Assembly (NCBI GenBank): GCA_910575795.1
Contig: CAJTGE010000004.1
Span: 62,001-126,000 of the forward strand
DNA length: 64,000 nucleotides
Source: Clostridiaceae bacterium
Lineage (GTDB): Bacteria; Bacillota; Clostridia; Lachnospirales; Lachnospiraceae
Reading direction: 5' to 3'
The position numbers and the translations under genes were made by a program. Positions 1 to 8,783 of the stretch are shown in pieces. Within the stretch, counting starts at the first letter, position 1; every line of letters begins with the position of its first letter. The notes beneath the pieces were generated by a model. That model saw only the letters and a list, made by a program, of their open reading frames with translations, made no database searches and was not told where the DNA came from.

Positions 1-339
1 TACAAGTCTCGCTGCACAAACTGCGGACAGTTGAACTACGGAAGCGTCGCAGAGACTGGAAACCGCAAATGCGGACACTGCGGAGGCGAGACACAGGTTG
101 ACCTTACAAGCCCGATCTACCACCCGTATCTTTCCTGGGGATCCATTGACCAGGATGCGGACTTCGAAGACTGGGATATGGACGAGCTGAAAGAGCGTGT
201 ACAGCTGGTTACGGATTTTGACCAGCTCTGTGACGATATCGTCGCGGAAGCCGTCTATCTCGCGGAGAACTACGATCTGAGCGATGAGACTTATTATGTC
301 CCACATACCAGGAAAGTACTTACCGAACGGCCAGCGTAA
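1..339 (+). CDS. Zinc-ribbon hypothetical protein, 5' end outside the window
   Basis: The reading frame is open to the left edge, so the gene is partial; 112 residues are visible. An N-terminal zinc ribbon is seen as CTNC followed 16 residues later by CGHC, both before residue 30. The rest is acidic and ends LTERPA. The TTG at 31 lies inside the ribbon and is therefore unlikely to be the start. Function is not recognised; the ribbon suggests binding of nucleic acid or a protein partner. Confidence 0.7.
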   Translation, partial: YKSRCTNCGQLNYGSVAETGNRKCGHCGGETQVDLTSPIYHPYLSWGSIDQDADFEDWDMDELKERVQLVTDFDQLCDDIVAEAVYLAENYDLSDETYYVPHTRKVLTERPA

Positions 340-387
340 CTCCAAAACAGCATAAACCCAAAAAGAAAGGAAGAAAAGGAGAAAAAA

Positions 388-1104
388 ATGATTATCGAAA
401 AAATTGAAGAAATGACACTCGAAGACGCAAGGAGTATCGCCCTGGAAACCATGGAAATCAAGGGGCATGAGTGTGTGTTCGTTGACTTCGGTGACAGGTT
501 CGGCTATTCCGTCCTGGTGTTCAAAAACGGGAAGCATGTCTATTATGCGGACGACTATGAGCTGCATCATGGATACCTGGTCGCGGAGCAGGGAAAGGAA
601 ACCCTACGGAGATATTATATCCAGGAAATGACAGACAAGCTCTTCACGGACGAGGCGCTGATGGAATCGGTCAGGACATATGATGAGTATAGAAGGAAGG
701 ATTATTTTCTCCGCAACTACTGGATCATGCGTTACGATCATCTGAGCATCTTCGACATCGGTGAAAATGCGCGGCGGAAATCCAAGAAGGCAAGGCTGAG
801 ATTCCCGTATTACAGCAATGTTTCCTTCTGCTATGTGGCTGATCCGGGGATTGTAGACATCCAGCGGGAATACTCCAAAAACCTGGAAACATGTTTTGAA
901 TCGCTCAAGAACAACGATGACACGTTCCGGAAGATGATCAGCTATGAGCTTGCCAACCATGAGGCATGCATCACCTATGACTGCACGGACGCCCTGATGG
1001 CGCTCGGCTATAAGTGGAACATGCTGACTGACAGCCAGAAGCGGATCACACATGAGGAACTGAAAAAGCAGTACAACAGATATGAGGACGAGGATATCGC
1101 CTGA
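388..1104 (+). CDS. Hypothetical protein, 238 residues
   Basis: Start ATG follows a purine-rich ribosome binding site (AAAAGGAG, 6 bp away). The protein is soluble, charged and rich in Tyr and Glu, with no signal peptide or membrane segment and no motif I recognise. Its first 50 residues have a beta-strand-rich look (ECVFVDFGDRFGYSVLVF). It is the second of a run of small accessory genes, all on the plus strand with 30-100 bp gaps. Confidence 0.6.
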   Translation: MIIEKIEEMTLEDARSIALETMEIKGHECVFVDFGDRFGYSVLVFKNGKHVYYADDYELHHGYLVAEQGKETLRRYYIQEMTDKLFTDEALMESVRTYDEYRRKDYFLRNYWIMRYDHLSIFDIGENARRKSKKARLRFPYYSNVSFCYVADPGIVDIQREYSKNLETCFESLKNNDDTFRKMISYELANHEACITYDCTDALMALGYKWNMLTDSQKRITHEELKKQYNRYEDEDIA

Positions 1105-1232
1105 GCACGATCACAATATGAGCGGACAAACCCAGTATATGAGCGGATGGTATTTTTGCCACCGCTCTTTTTTTGTCCCACGACACAGCCAGCCATGTGT
1201 ACAACAGTTGTCCCGGAACTCCCCGCGTTTCC

Positions 1233-1239
1233 CATACTT
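1233..1239 (+). promoter_or_regulatory. CATACTT box
   Basis: Box lies 32 bp upstream of the 1265 start; the N3-RTG extension is absent here. Confidence 0.45.
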
Positions 1240-1264
1240 AAAGAAAACAGGGAGGTGCTTTTTT

Positions 1265-2206
1265 ATGGGAAGCAGATTTTTGAATATCACAGAAAAATAT
1301 AAAGATCCGGGGATGTTTCTCAGCAAGTTGGAAAAAGTAAACAGCCAAATGGAAACATGTTACCAATCGATTGACCATTTCAATGGGAACAGTTTTATCG
1401 GGAAGTTCCAGACAGCCATTGGGACAGACCCGTACAGTCGCTTGAGGGTCTGCAGGGATGAGTGGAGCAAGCTGACGGGACAGCTCCATCCCTTCATCAG
1501 TGGCAGGAACGGGGATCCGGCATACCTGTCATCATTCTTAAAAGAAAATAAACTGCATTCCAGCATCAATACTGACTTCTACCATGTCCCTGAGTCCAGC
1601 ATCAATAACGCCTATTCCTATTATAAATCGGACTGTACTCTGGGACATTCCTGGCTGGTAAAACGGGACGCTGCGACACATCTGGAGCAAATTGTCCCTA
1701 AAAAAGCGGAAATCTGGACACATATCTGCCACAGCGGCGCACGCCAGATTGCGGAAAATGGTATTTCCATCGATACAACACAGGATGGAGGCAGGGTTAA
1801 TCTGGAGCGGAACCTTTCCCATTACGGGGACATGGGGCATGTCATGGCGGCCATGAACGTTGGGATCGGGTACAAGGGAGCGACCAATATATTCCTCTGC
1901 GATATTGAAAGCGAAGAGAAGGCGAAGGTTAATTCCATAGAAATAGAACCTGGGATACACCGTTCCTGTTATCTGTCCCCTGAACACATCTGCGCCGTAC
2001 TCACCGTAGAAGCCGGGAAAATCGTAGACGCATGCACCAGGGAGGAGTTCCTTGACAGGTTCCGTGAAAATGAGATCGAAGACCACTGGACGGAGTCAGA
2101 GCTGGACTGGGAATTTGGTCTGGAGCGCGGCTTGGATATCAATTACGGGGAAAGTTATGGCCGTGCGGACGGCGGGATGGAGATGGAAGAAGAAATGGAG
2201 CTGTAG
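1265..2206 (+). CDS. Hypothetical protein, possible ADP-ribosyltransferase-like fold
   Basis: 313 residues from the ATG at 1265, chosen because GGGAGG lies 8 bp upstream and a CATACTT box lies just before it; the frame stays open further upstream but without a start signal. The C-terminal half (about residues 145-260) contains WTHICHSGARQIAENGI and later YLSPEHICAVL, an arrangement that recalls the H-x-T...A..I...GL opening and the closing strand of ART-fold proteins such as KptA. That similarity is weak and by eye only. The extreme C-terminus is acidic (MEMEEEMEL). Confidence 0.5.
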   Translation: MGSRFLNITEKYKDPGMFLSKLEKVNSQMETCYQSIDHFNGNSFIGKFQTAIGTDPYSRLRVCRDEWSKLTGQLHPFISGRNGDPAYLSSFLKENKLHSSINTDFYHVPESSINNAYSYYKSDCTLGHSWLVKRDAATHLEQIVPKKAEIWTHICHSGARQIAENGISIDTTQDGGRVNLERNLSHYGDMGHVMAAMNVGIGYKGATNIFLCDIESEEKAKVNSIEIEPGIHRSCYLSPEHICAVLTVEAGKIVDACTREEFLDRFRENEIEDHWTESELDWEFGLERGLDINYGESYGRADGGMEMEEEMEL

Positions 2207-2230
2207 CCAGCAAAACTTTCAAAAAAATGT

Positions 2231-2270
2231 TATCCGTAGAAAGCCCCTCCGTGAAAAATGAGCCATACTT
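2231..2270 (+). promoter_or_regulatory. Bipartite element TATCCGTAGAAA / CATACTT
   Basis: TATCCGTAGAAA at 2231 and CATACTT at 2264, 33 bp start to start, followed by TCTATG. It lies 59 bp upstream of the 2329 start. Confidence 0.6.
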
Positions 2271-2328
2271 TCTATGAAAAAAAGATAGAGATAGGCTTTT
2301 CATCACATAGAGAAATGGAGGATTTAAT

Positions 2329-2698
2329 ATGGTTTGCGAACAGATGCAGAGCTGTACAGAAGAAATCAGGCTCCAGGAAAGCCTGGCCCAGGAAAAAGAA
2401 AAAGGAGCCACCCAGAGCGCATGGGCAAAGAAAGTGCCAAGGCCAAAACCCAAGCTGGATCCGCCGACCCCTTGTACAAATTTGAGATTGGGGAGTGTTA
2501 CGACGTAAGTGACCAGCATAAATCAGTCTGGTCTGCGGAATATACTGGGTATGAGATAATAGGGCGGCTGATCCTTTACTGCTTCATGCAGGATACCCAG
2601 CCGTATAAGTTTTCAGAGGTTGCGCTTGTGCGGGGCGGCAGCACTCGGAAGAACAAAAAACTGCGGAGAACTCCAAGAATATTGTCATGGCTCTATGA
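2329..2698 (+). pseudogene. Small gene broken by two frameshifts
   Basis: A convincing start (GGAGGATTTAAT then ATG) opens a frame reading MVCEQMQSCTEEIRLQESLAQ that stops near 2508. The neighbouring frame carries KFEIGECYDVSDQHKSVW up to about 2635, and a third frame completes HSEEQKTAENSKNIVMAL before TGA at 2696. The three pieces read as one protein of about 120 residues. The likely slip points are near the CCCC run around 2470 and the C/G-rich stretch near 2638. Function unknown. Confidence 0.45.
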
Positions 2699-2731
2699 GA
2701 GAGGCTGCCCGGAGCATACGGGATACACAGG

Positions 2732-2762
2732 ACGCCGGTGCGGGAAAATGCCGGCGTTTTTG
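2732..2762 (+). terminator. Rho-independent terminator
   Basis: ACGCCGG pairs with CCGGCGT across a 12-base loop, followed by TTTTTG. Confidence 0.65.
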
Positions 2763-2836
2763 TTTTGTCCTCGCAGGACAGCGGATTTTTCAGCCATACA
2801 TGTGCTTTTCCTATACCTTACCTGCCCGGACGTTTC

Positions 2837-2849
2837 CATATTTCCATTG
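2837..2849 (+). promoter_or_regulatory. Variant CATACTT box (CATATTT)
   Basis: CATATTTCCATTG differs by one base from the consensus and lies 52 bp before the 2889 start. Confidence 0.35.
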
Positions 2850-2888
2850 GAATCAAACATAAGCTATCAGAAGAAGGAGGAAAAAGCT

Positions 2889-3035
2889 ATGGCAAAACGA
2901 TGCCCAGAGGACGGGAAAATAAAACTGTACCTTGACTGCATGGAATGCGAAGGCAAAAACCAGTGCAGGGGGAAAGCAAAAAGTAGTAATAAGGACAAAA
3001 ACAGCAACAGGAAGAACATTAGCAAAAGAGGTTAA
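2889..3035 (+). CDS. Small cysteine-rich protein, 48 residues
   Basis: Start ATG 2889 has an AGGAGGAAAAAGCT ribosome binding site. The product MAKRCPEDGKIKLYLDCMEC continues to GKNQCRGK and then a Lys/Asn-rich tail. Four cysteines (C5, C17, C20, C26) could hold one zinc ion. It ends 8 bp before the exonuclease relic at 3044, which suggests one transcript. Function unknown. Confidence 0.6.
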   Translation: MAKRCPEDGKIKLYLDCMECEGKNQCRGKAKSSNKDKNSNRKNISKRG

Positions 3036-3043
3036 CGAACGGT

Positions 3044-4092
3044 ATGAGACCAAAACTGTTAATCGTAGACGGGGCATCCATGCTGGCAATCGCGTATTAT
3101 GCGTATATGCCCAATGAGATAAAGTTCGCCAAGAGCGATGAGGGACGGGAGAAGCATTATGACAAGCTCCTGCACGCACCGAACGGCATCTACACGAACG
3201 CTGTGTTAGGGCATGTCCGTACAGCTCCCCAGGCTGCTTTCGGGCTGGAAACCGGATTATCTGGCAGTCGCTTTTGGCCGGACCAGGAACACGTTCCGCC
3301 GTGGTATGTACGACGGATACAAGGCTTAGAGGAAGGCAACGCAGAAGTCACTGAAGGAACAGATGGTACTGATGCAGGATCTGTTGTCTTCCTGCGAGAT
3401 CCTCGTGTTTTTTGAGCGATACCTATGAGGCCGATGACCTCGCCGGCACACTTGCCGGGAAATACCGGGAAAGCATGACGGTAAGGCTCGTGTCCAAAGA
3501 CAGGGATTATCTGCAACTGGTCAGTAACGAATATGATGTGCGGCTGTGGGTGCCCGCATCGGAAAAGGACGCGGAGGATGCCAGGAAGGGCGCTTCCCTC
3601 TACACAGGTGACAGTTTCACAGTCCCTGATTTCATGAAACATTTCATCGAATACACGGACCAGGCCGTTTACGCGGACAAGGGCGTGTACCCCGGGAACA
3701 TCCCGGATCTGAAAGCTATTGAGGGAGACAGCTCCGACAACATCCCCGGCGTGAAAGGCGTGTCCTCAGCAGCAGCGCCCCTGATCGGGGATACGGAGGA
3801 GTGGAAGGGGATCTATGAGGCTATCGACAGCTGTGGCGGTGACGCGAAGCAGGAAAAGGAACTTGCCGATTTCTGGAAGACGGCACTGTCTATCTCCAGA
3901 AGCCCGGTCAACGCCTTAAAGCGGGACCGTGAGATGGCATTTTTGTCCCTGGATCTTGCTACGATCCGGACGTACTGTGACGAGGCGCTGGATTTCAACC
4001 TGGAAGCCAGCCCGGTAAAGGACGCGGATTTCAAAAAGCTGAACGGGAAGCTGCTTGATCTCGGGATCAAGAATGCCCGGTTCGAAGAATAA
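3044..4092 (+). pseudogene. 5'-3' exonuclease (PolI N-terminal type), disrupted
   Basis: The family normally cleaves flap or RNA-primer 5' ends in replication. The N-terminus (RPKLLIVDGASMLAIAYYAY) and the C-terminal helix-3-turn-helix segment (IEGDSSDNIPGVKG) are clear, so the family call is firm. The middle is broken: the frame shifts at a CCCC run near 3227, the corrected frame DYLAVAFGRTRNTFRRGMYD meets an in-frame TAG near 3333, and it shifts again at a TTTTTT run at 3408-3413 before YEADDLAGTLAGKYR. With two shifts and one nonsense codon this copy is probably inactive unless the sequence is wrong. Confidence 0.8.
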
Positions 4093-4120
4093 AGAAGATT
4101 CATAAAGGAGGAAAATAAAA

Positions 4121-5005
4121 ATGAAAAGAACAATAGACGAGCTCATGGATGAGCTTGATGTCAGACCCGGAATGCCGGACTGGGAATTCGCAGTCAGAGG
4201 CTACGCTATGGATATGCTCAAGGAATATATGAAGTGGAAAAACCTTGACCAGTGGGATGAAGCATCCCTTCTGGGGGAGATCACGGAAGAAACCCTTCTG
4301 AACGGCGCAAAAGACTGGGAACAGTATAGCCGTAACGGTAACAGCCTGATCTACGAAAGAGATATCCGCAGAAGACTGGGTGGTAACAGAAGCGGGGACT
4401 TGCTCAGTTTCCAGGCAGGGGCATTGAAGGAAGCAGCACAGCTTATCATAGCGGAGGCAGGAAAGCCGGAGCCGGAAGACACCGGATATGATGAGTTTGA
4501 CAGCCCGGAAGAGCTGAACAAGCACCTGAAATACTGGTCGAATTCCTGCGGGGAACTCCATTACCACGGGAGGTATGACTTGACCAGCGACTCGCAGATG
4601 CCCAAAGAACTGCAGAGGGCATATAAGGAGCTCTGGACAGAGGGTAATGGCTGCCTTGAGTACTTGGCTGAATACGACGGGAAGTATTATATCGCTCTGA
4701 TCACCGAGTTTGATAAAGACTTCGCGTGTTATGCCGGCATCTCAAAGGACGGGCTGTATGAACTCGTTAAAATGGACGCCATCGGGCTTTCGGGCCTGAG
4801 CCTGTTTAAAGACACTGTCCTGATACTCGGGAAGGAAACAGGGTGTGACGAATGCCATGAAGTGCTCTTCTTGGTGCCCGCAATGGAAAAGAAAAGTACC
4901 CATGACGCCATTGAGTGTGTCATATGCGATTGCTTCAGCAATGGCGTCATAGGCCTGACGGCCACACCAAAACGCCCTCCCGGATACATATGGGAGGGCG
5001 TGTAA
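4121..5005 (+). CDS. Hypothetical protein, 294 residues
   Basis: ATG follows AAAGGAGGAAAATAAAA. The protein is acidic and soluble and matches nothing I recognise. The last 35 codons run through two dyads, TGACGCCATTG/CAATGGCGTCA (4903-4949) and ACGCCCTCCC/GGGAGGGCGT (4972-5001), so the true C-terminus may be earlier and the present tail (GLTATPKRPPGYIWEGV) may be read-through of terminator-like DNA. Confidence 0.55.
   Translation: MKRTIDELMDELDVRPGMPDWEFAVRGYAMDMLKEYMKWKNLDQWDEASLLGEITEETLLNGAKDWEQYSRNGNSLIYERDIRRRLGGNRSGDLLSFQAGALKEAAQLIIAEAGKPEPEDTGYDEFDSPEELNKHLKYWSNSCGELHYHGRYDLTSDSQMPKELQRAYKELWTEGNGCLEYLAEYDGKYYIALITEFDKDFACYAGISKDGLYELVKMDAIGLSGLSLFKDTVLILGKETGCDECHEVLFLVPAMEKKSTHDAIECVICDCFSNGVIGLTATPKRPPGYIWEGV
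4972..5001 (+). terminator. GC-rich hairpin at the 3' end of the 4121 gene
   Basis: ACGCCCTCCC and GGGAGGGCGT pair over 10 bp with a 10-base loop. No good T run follows, so it may be a weak terminator or an RNA-stability hairpin. Confidence 0.4.
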
Positions 5006-5017
5006 AATAGAGAAAAA

Positions 5018-5168
5018 ATGCAGGAGGAAAGATGAAGACAGTGAAGAAGATGATGAGCATGAGTTTAAGATCGCTGTCGAATTTGATGTCCAGTTCCCGG
5101 AAACCGACGCCCCGGATGAGGAGACGGCGTTTGAGAATGTCTTTGACGCGTTTCCAGCACAGCCATGA
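5018..5168 (+). pseudogene. Small acidic protein, frame broken near its start
   Basis: An open frame ending at TGA 5166-5168 encodes a convincing acidic peptide (DEDSEEDDEHEFKIAVEF and onward) but has no start codon. ATG codons at 5018 and 5033 sit in other frames; a one-base slip after ATG 5018 (MQEER) would join them. The stop overlaps the next start as ATGA, typical of coupled genes. Confidence 0.35.
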
Positions 5169-5380
5169 ACCTGGATCAGGCGGATGATATGGACTACTGG
5201 ATGGATGAAGACATCAATCTCTTCCACATGAGCTTTATCGTTCTCACCATGGATTACGATGACTTCGATGGCACGGGTGCAATAAACTTCTGTAACGAGT
5301 GTCTGGATGAGGTAAAAGAAGAACTGCATAAGATTGGCTGCCAGATGGTCGGCGAGGAATGCAGTATCGCGAAAGACTGA
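5165..5380 (+). CDS. Hypothetical acidic protein, 71 residues
   Basis: ATG overlaps the previous stop (ATGA), implying translational coupling. The sequence is acidic and includes the possible metal ligands CNEC. Function unknown. Confidence 0.5.
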   Translation: MNLDQADDMDYWMDEDINLFHMSFIVLTMDYDDFDGTGAINFCNECLDEVKEELHKIGCQMVGEECSIAKD

Positions 5381-5422
5381 CAAAAACCAAAAAAAATAAT
5401 AAAGACCGCAAAGGAGAAAAAC

Positions 5423-5701
5423 ATGACAAAGAAAGCATTACAGCAGAAATACGCGGAATGGAACAAAGGGATCGGGGCGATGAACGAAAGGAAAGATGAG
5501 ATCTTCCATACGCTCCAGGAAATGTGCGAGGAAAAGGGCGACGGCCATCGGTGGTGTAGCTTCGAAAGGCTGATAGAACAGCTTGTGAAACGCGGATATG
5601 TATTCCAGGTGATGCCACTCGTTGAGGAATATTACAGCATCTGTGGGCAAAACGAAGCGCTTAAAAATTTTGCCCTGGCCACGAACAACTTTGATGTCTG
5701 A
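5423..5701 (+). CDS. Hypothetical protein, 92 residues
   Basis: ATG preceded by AAAGGAGAAAAAC. Mostly helical, charged protein (MTKKALQQKYAEWNKGIGAM) with no motif I recognise. It ends 28 bp before a strong terminator that closes this gene group. Confidence 0.6.
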   Translation: MTKKALQQKYAEWNKGIGAMNERKDEIFHTLQEMCEEKGDGHRWCSFERLIEQLVKRGYVFQVMPLVEEYYSICGQNEALKNFALATNNFDV

Positions 5702-5728
5702 CAGAAAAACAGCTATAGCGGCCAATGG

Positions 5729-5762
5729 TATCCTCCCGGAACAGACGGGAGGATATTTTTTT
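5729..5762 (+). terminator. Rho-independent terminator
   Basis: TATCCTCCCG and CGGGAGGATA form a 10-bp perfect stem with a 7-base loop, followed by seven T. Confidence 0.85.
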
Positions 5763-5859
5763 GCCCGGATTTGCCAAACTCCTGTGGACAGCTTCCCAGC
5801 TGCCGCGCCCATCATCCGTTTCCCCGTTTTTTTCGCCATCTTATACAGCGGCCCATTTC

Positions 5860-5872
5860 CATACTTCCTATG
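5860..5872 (+). promoter_or_regulatory. CATACTT box
   Basis: CATACTTCCTATG, 48 bp before the 5908 start. Flanking bases make a 6-bp dyad TCCATA/TATGGA, the most symmetric copy in the window. Confidence 0.55.
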
Positions 5873-5907
5873 GACCAAAAAAAGAAATCAGAGAGAGGAG
5901 AAACAAC

Positions 5908-6528
5908 ATGGAACAGAAATTTCTTGAAATGCCACTGGAGGCAAAGTACCAGCTCTTGGGCCGCATGAAAAGCGACTGTGAGTACTATCTCGGAGCGGGG
6001 AATAAACAGGTGTCCGGCCTGTGGGGGAAGAGCGTGGATCACCACCTGAAATGTATAGAAGAGCTGCTTTTCAGCATCCCGCTGGAAGACCGTCCCGAAT
6101 GGCTGACATATCCTGAGATCGAGGACTTCGACAAAAAGATGGACCACCGGACAGTGATCCCTGCGGAGACTCTTGGGTTATCCGGGGCCAGGTTCATCAG
6201 CTTTGGATACCACAGCAAAGACAAGCCGCAGCAGCCGGACGAGGTGTTCTTTTCTGTCAAAAGACGGATCTATGGCGAAGCAGATGGAAAGAAGACGTTC
6301 CGGTATGGGCTCAGCGAGCATGGTTACGCCAAAATCACCTCCGGGATGAAAAAGATTTTTGATACGCTGTTTGACGGCAATCCTGGAAACCGCAGCATTG
6401 AGTGCATCGAATGGGATGATTCCTGGAACATCGTGTTTGAGGACGGGATCTACATTTCGTCCCGCATGTGCCGTATGGAGAAATCCGAATTCGCGGAGCG
6501 GTACCGGACGATCAGGCCGGCCGCGTGA
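5908..6528 (+). CDS. LPD11-like domain protein, 206 residues
   Basis: The start at 5908 is set by GAGAGGAG 7 bp upstream; the frame is open further up but passes through the terminator. Residues 8-75 (LLGRMKSDCEYYLGAGNKQV, then WGKSVDHHLKCIEELL) resemble the LPD11 domain found in large polyvalent proteins of clostridial mobile elements. The C-terminal half is unassigned. Such domains are thought to act alongside replication or mobilisation proteins; that role here is inference. Confidence 0.6.
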   Translation: MEQKFLEMPLEAKYQLLGRMKSDCEYYLGAGNKQVSGLWGKSVDHHLKCIEELLFSIPLEDRPEWLTYPEIEDFDKKMDHRTVIPAETLGLSGARFISFGYHSKDKPQQPDEVFFSVKRRIYGEADGKKTFRYGLSEHGYAKITSGMKKIFDTLFDGNPGNRSIECIEWDDSWNIVFEDGIYISSRMCRMEKSEFAERYRTIRPAA

Positions 6529-6562
6529 TAAGGGCGCAGGCTGACAGAATGGAGAAAGAGAC

Positions 6563-6886
6563 ATGAAAAGAGACAACGCTATAGCGAAGCTGATCAGCGA
6601 CCTTAGGGTTTACGCGAAGATGTACCGGGAAGCGCCGTATGGAAGGGAGATAGACGGGACACAGGAGCTGCTTGAAAAAGCGGCCCTGGAGCTCTCTGAA
6701 GCCTCTGATTCCATAGCCGCGCTGAAGAAGCGCTACATGGACGGCATGAAGGTGCATTATCAAGGAGACGATGAGTCCGATGGTATTGAATGCCCCGTGT
6801 GCGGCTGTGTAGTTGCACACAATGACGACTTTGATGACATGAAACCGAAACACTGTCCGGACTGCGGCACAAAATTGCTGTATTAA
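6563..6886 (+). CDS. Zinc-ribbon hypothetical protein, 107 residues
   Basis: ATG preceded by GGAGAAAGAGAC. A helical N-terminal half is followed by a C-terminal zinc ribbon, CPVC (about residue 77) and CPDC (about residue 98). Expressed with neighbours at 35-40 bp gaps. Function unknown. Confidence 0.6.
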   Translation: MKRDNAIAKLISDLRVYAKMYREAPYGREIDGTQELLEKAALELSEASDSIAALKKRYMDGMKVHYQGDDESDGIECPVCGCVVAHNDDFDDMKPKHCPDCGTKLLY

Positions 6887-6927
6887 AGGGAGGAGGTAAA
6901 AAACAAAGACTATAAGGAGGAAAAGCA

Positions 6928-7455
6928 ATGAAAGCGATCAACATTAAGTGGGATATCGATGAGGAATTTAAGGATAGCGTGGATCTTTCGGATGAGATCA
7001 AAATCCCGGATGACATCACAGACGATGAGGCAATCTCTGATTACATCTCTGATGAAACGGGGTTCTGCCATAAGGGATACCAGCTGGTGAAAAAATTCCG
7101 TGTCAGCGATATCGTCACAGTGAAAGAGACAGGTGAGTCCGTACTGATCGTGGGATTGGATGAAGCCGGATACACAGTTAAGAACAGGGCTGGTGAAGAA
7201 CTTAAGATCGATGAAAACCGGCTTGAGGCCATGGAGGCCAGTTACGAAATCCCAGTCACATGGGAAATGTGTGGCACGATCCGGATTTCTGCCAAAAGCG
7301 CCGCGGAAGCGATGGCTAAGGCAGAAAAGGAATTGGATTACATCGAACTTCCTGATGATGGGGAATATGTGGATGCCAGTTTTGAGATCACGGACTATAC
7401 GGAACCGAATGAGCTGTGGCTGTACCAGAACGGATTCCGGAAGCTGTGCGGTTAA
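6928..7455 (+). CDS. DpnD/PcfM-like hypothetical protein, 175 residues
   Basis: ATG preceded by AAGGAGGAAAAGC. The N-terminal third is acidic; residues about 108-160 (YEIPVTWEMCGTIRISAKSA, then LPDDGEYVDASFEI) match the strand-helix layout of DpnD/PcfM-like proteins common on Firmicutes plasmids. The family's biochemical role is not established. Confidence 0.55.
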   Translation: MKAINIKWDIDEEFKDSVDLSDEIKIPDDITDDEAISDYISDETGFCHKGYQLVKKFRVSDIVTVKETGESVLIVGLDEAGYTVKNRAGEELKIDENRLEAMEASYEIPVTWEMCGTIRISAKSAAEAMAKAEKELDYIELPDDGEYVDASFEITDYTEPNELWLYQNGFRKLCG

Positions 7456-7478
7456 TTTACTAAAAAAAGGAGAAAAAA

Positions 7479-7839
7479 ATGGAAAATTATGCATATTACG
7501 GGAGCGGGCTGGTACTGGATGAGGCAGAATTTGCCCGTTTCATGGAGCGGTACCTGAAACTTAACAAGCTGACGAAAGAACAGCTTGTTAAGGAGACATG
7601 GGGTGATTCCTGTCAGGAAGCGCTCCGGTATTATGATATCGAGAAACTATATCTGCGGCGTTTGTTACTTTTTCCACTCCGAGCATGAGCTGGATGCCCC
7701 CGAAGCATTCGATGAGAGGCCGTATAACTCCTACGAGGAATTCAAGCAGGAGTTCAAAGACAAGATGGCGGCATACCTCCCGGATGATTTTGGCTGGGAT
7801 GCCCACATCGGAAGGTTCAATTACACCTGCCTGACGTGA
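7479..7839 (+). pseudogene. Shortened, frameshifted paralogue of the 7900 gene
   Basis: The N-terminus (ENYAYYGSGLVLDEAEFARF) is paralogous to that of the 7900 gene and the C-terminus (ERPYNSYEEFKQEFKDKM) to its C-terminus, but they lie in different frames and the central 60 or so residues are missing. This suggests an internal deletion that left the frames out of register near 7650. Function of the pair unknown. Confidence 0.5.
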
Positions 7840-7899
7840 TACGCATTAGAAACTGCGGTTAGTTTATCAAAAAAAATAAATGAAAGAGAGGAAAAAAGA

Positions 7900-8476
7900 A
7901 TGAGTCAGTATTATGCAGCATATTATGGGAGTGTTTTAAGATTAAACAAAAAGGAATTCGACAGCTTCCTGTCCAGATATCTGGATGTTAACGGTGCCAC
8001 AAAAAAAGGACATCGTCAAGAGAGCTTGTCAGGACGACGATATCGAAGATTCAGAGATCGAGGAGATGTTTGAGTCTCTGATTGAGGCCAACGACATAGA
8101 ATTTATCCGGAACTCGGATGTATCCGTTACAGGCCGTGAAAAATGCGTTTTCGAGAATGTCTATGTATCACCGGATAACTGTGAAGGGATGGACTTCCAC
8201 CAGTATTATTCAAATGGGAAGCCGAATGTGTATTTCGCAAACGCGGAAACAGATGAGAAAACCCCGGATTATGTCGATTCCTACTCCCCATACGGGGAAT
8301 CCTATATGTTCTTTTCTGACCGCGATCTGGATTCGCCACTGGCGTTTGAGAGAAGGCCGTATAACTCCTATGAGGAATTCAGACAGGAATTTAAGGACAA
8401 GATGGAGGCATACCTTCCGGATGATTTTGACTGGGATGCCTACATCGGAAGATTCAGATACGCATGCTTTGCGTAA
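7900..8476 (+). pseudogene. Hypothetical protein split at an A7 run
   Basis: The start ATG 7900 has GAGAGGAAAAAAGA and opens MSQYYAAYYGSVLRLNKKEF. At AAAAAAA (8001-8007) the sense shifts to the next frame, which continues KKDIVKRACQDDDIEDSEIE to the stop at 8476. The A7 run could be a sequencing slip, a phase-variable run or a transcript-slippage site. A full protein of about 190 residues would result. Tandem paralogue of the 7479 gene. Confidence 0.5.
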
Positions 8477-8508
8477 TCAAAAAAATACAGAACATTTCTC
8501 CTGCAAGC

Positions 8509-8657
8509 GCCCTGGGGTTATCGGTTCTTTCTGAACTTTGGGTATCCGCATATTCTCCAAATTTATTCAAGTCACAAAATTGACTTAGCAAAGCAAAATG
8601 AGAATGACGGAATTACCTAAACATGAGAAAGAACCGGGTTATCCCCGGGGCCTTTTT
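8509..8657 (+). ncRNA. Candidate structured RNA closed by a terminator stem
   Basis: Outer stem GCCCTGGGG/CCCCGGGGC (8509-8517, 8643-8651, one G-U) and inner stem GGTTCTTTCT/AGAAAGAACC (8523-8532, 8626-8635) enclose about 93 bases, and the outer stem runs into CTTTTTC. The loop has a further ATTCTCC/GAGAAT pairing. It could be a small RNA, a leader attenuator or a large-loop terminator. Confidence 0.35.
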
Positions 8658-8726
8658 CTTTGCCATGTGCGCCCATAGGCAGGAGCCGGGAAGGTTTTTC
8701 CCACCTTCTTCCCTATGTGGCAAACC

Positions 8727-8733
8727 CATACTT
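8727..8733 (+). promoter_or_regulatory. CATACTT box
   Basis: Box lies 57 bp before the 8784 start. Confidence 0.45.
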
Positions 8734-8783
8734 ACATCGGAACTATATAAGGTATACGAAGAAAAGGAGAGAGAAAAAAAGAC

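Noticed and set aside
604-1053. 149-codon open frame on the minus strand
   Set aside because: Antisense to the 388 gene, no ribosome site, composition typical of a shadow frame.
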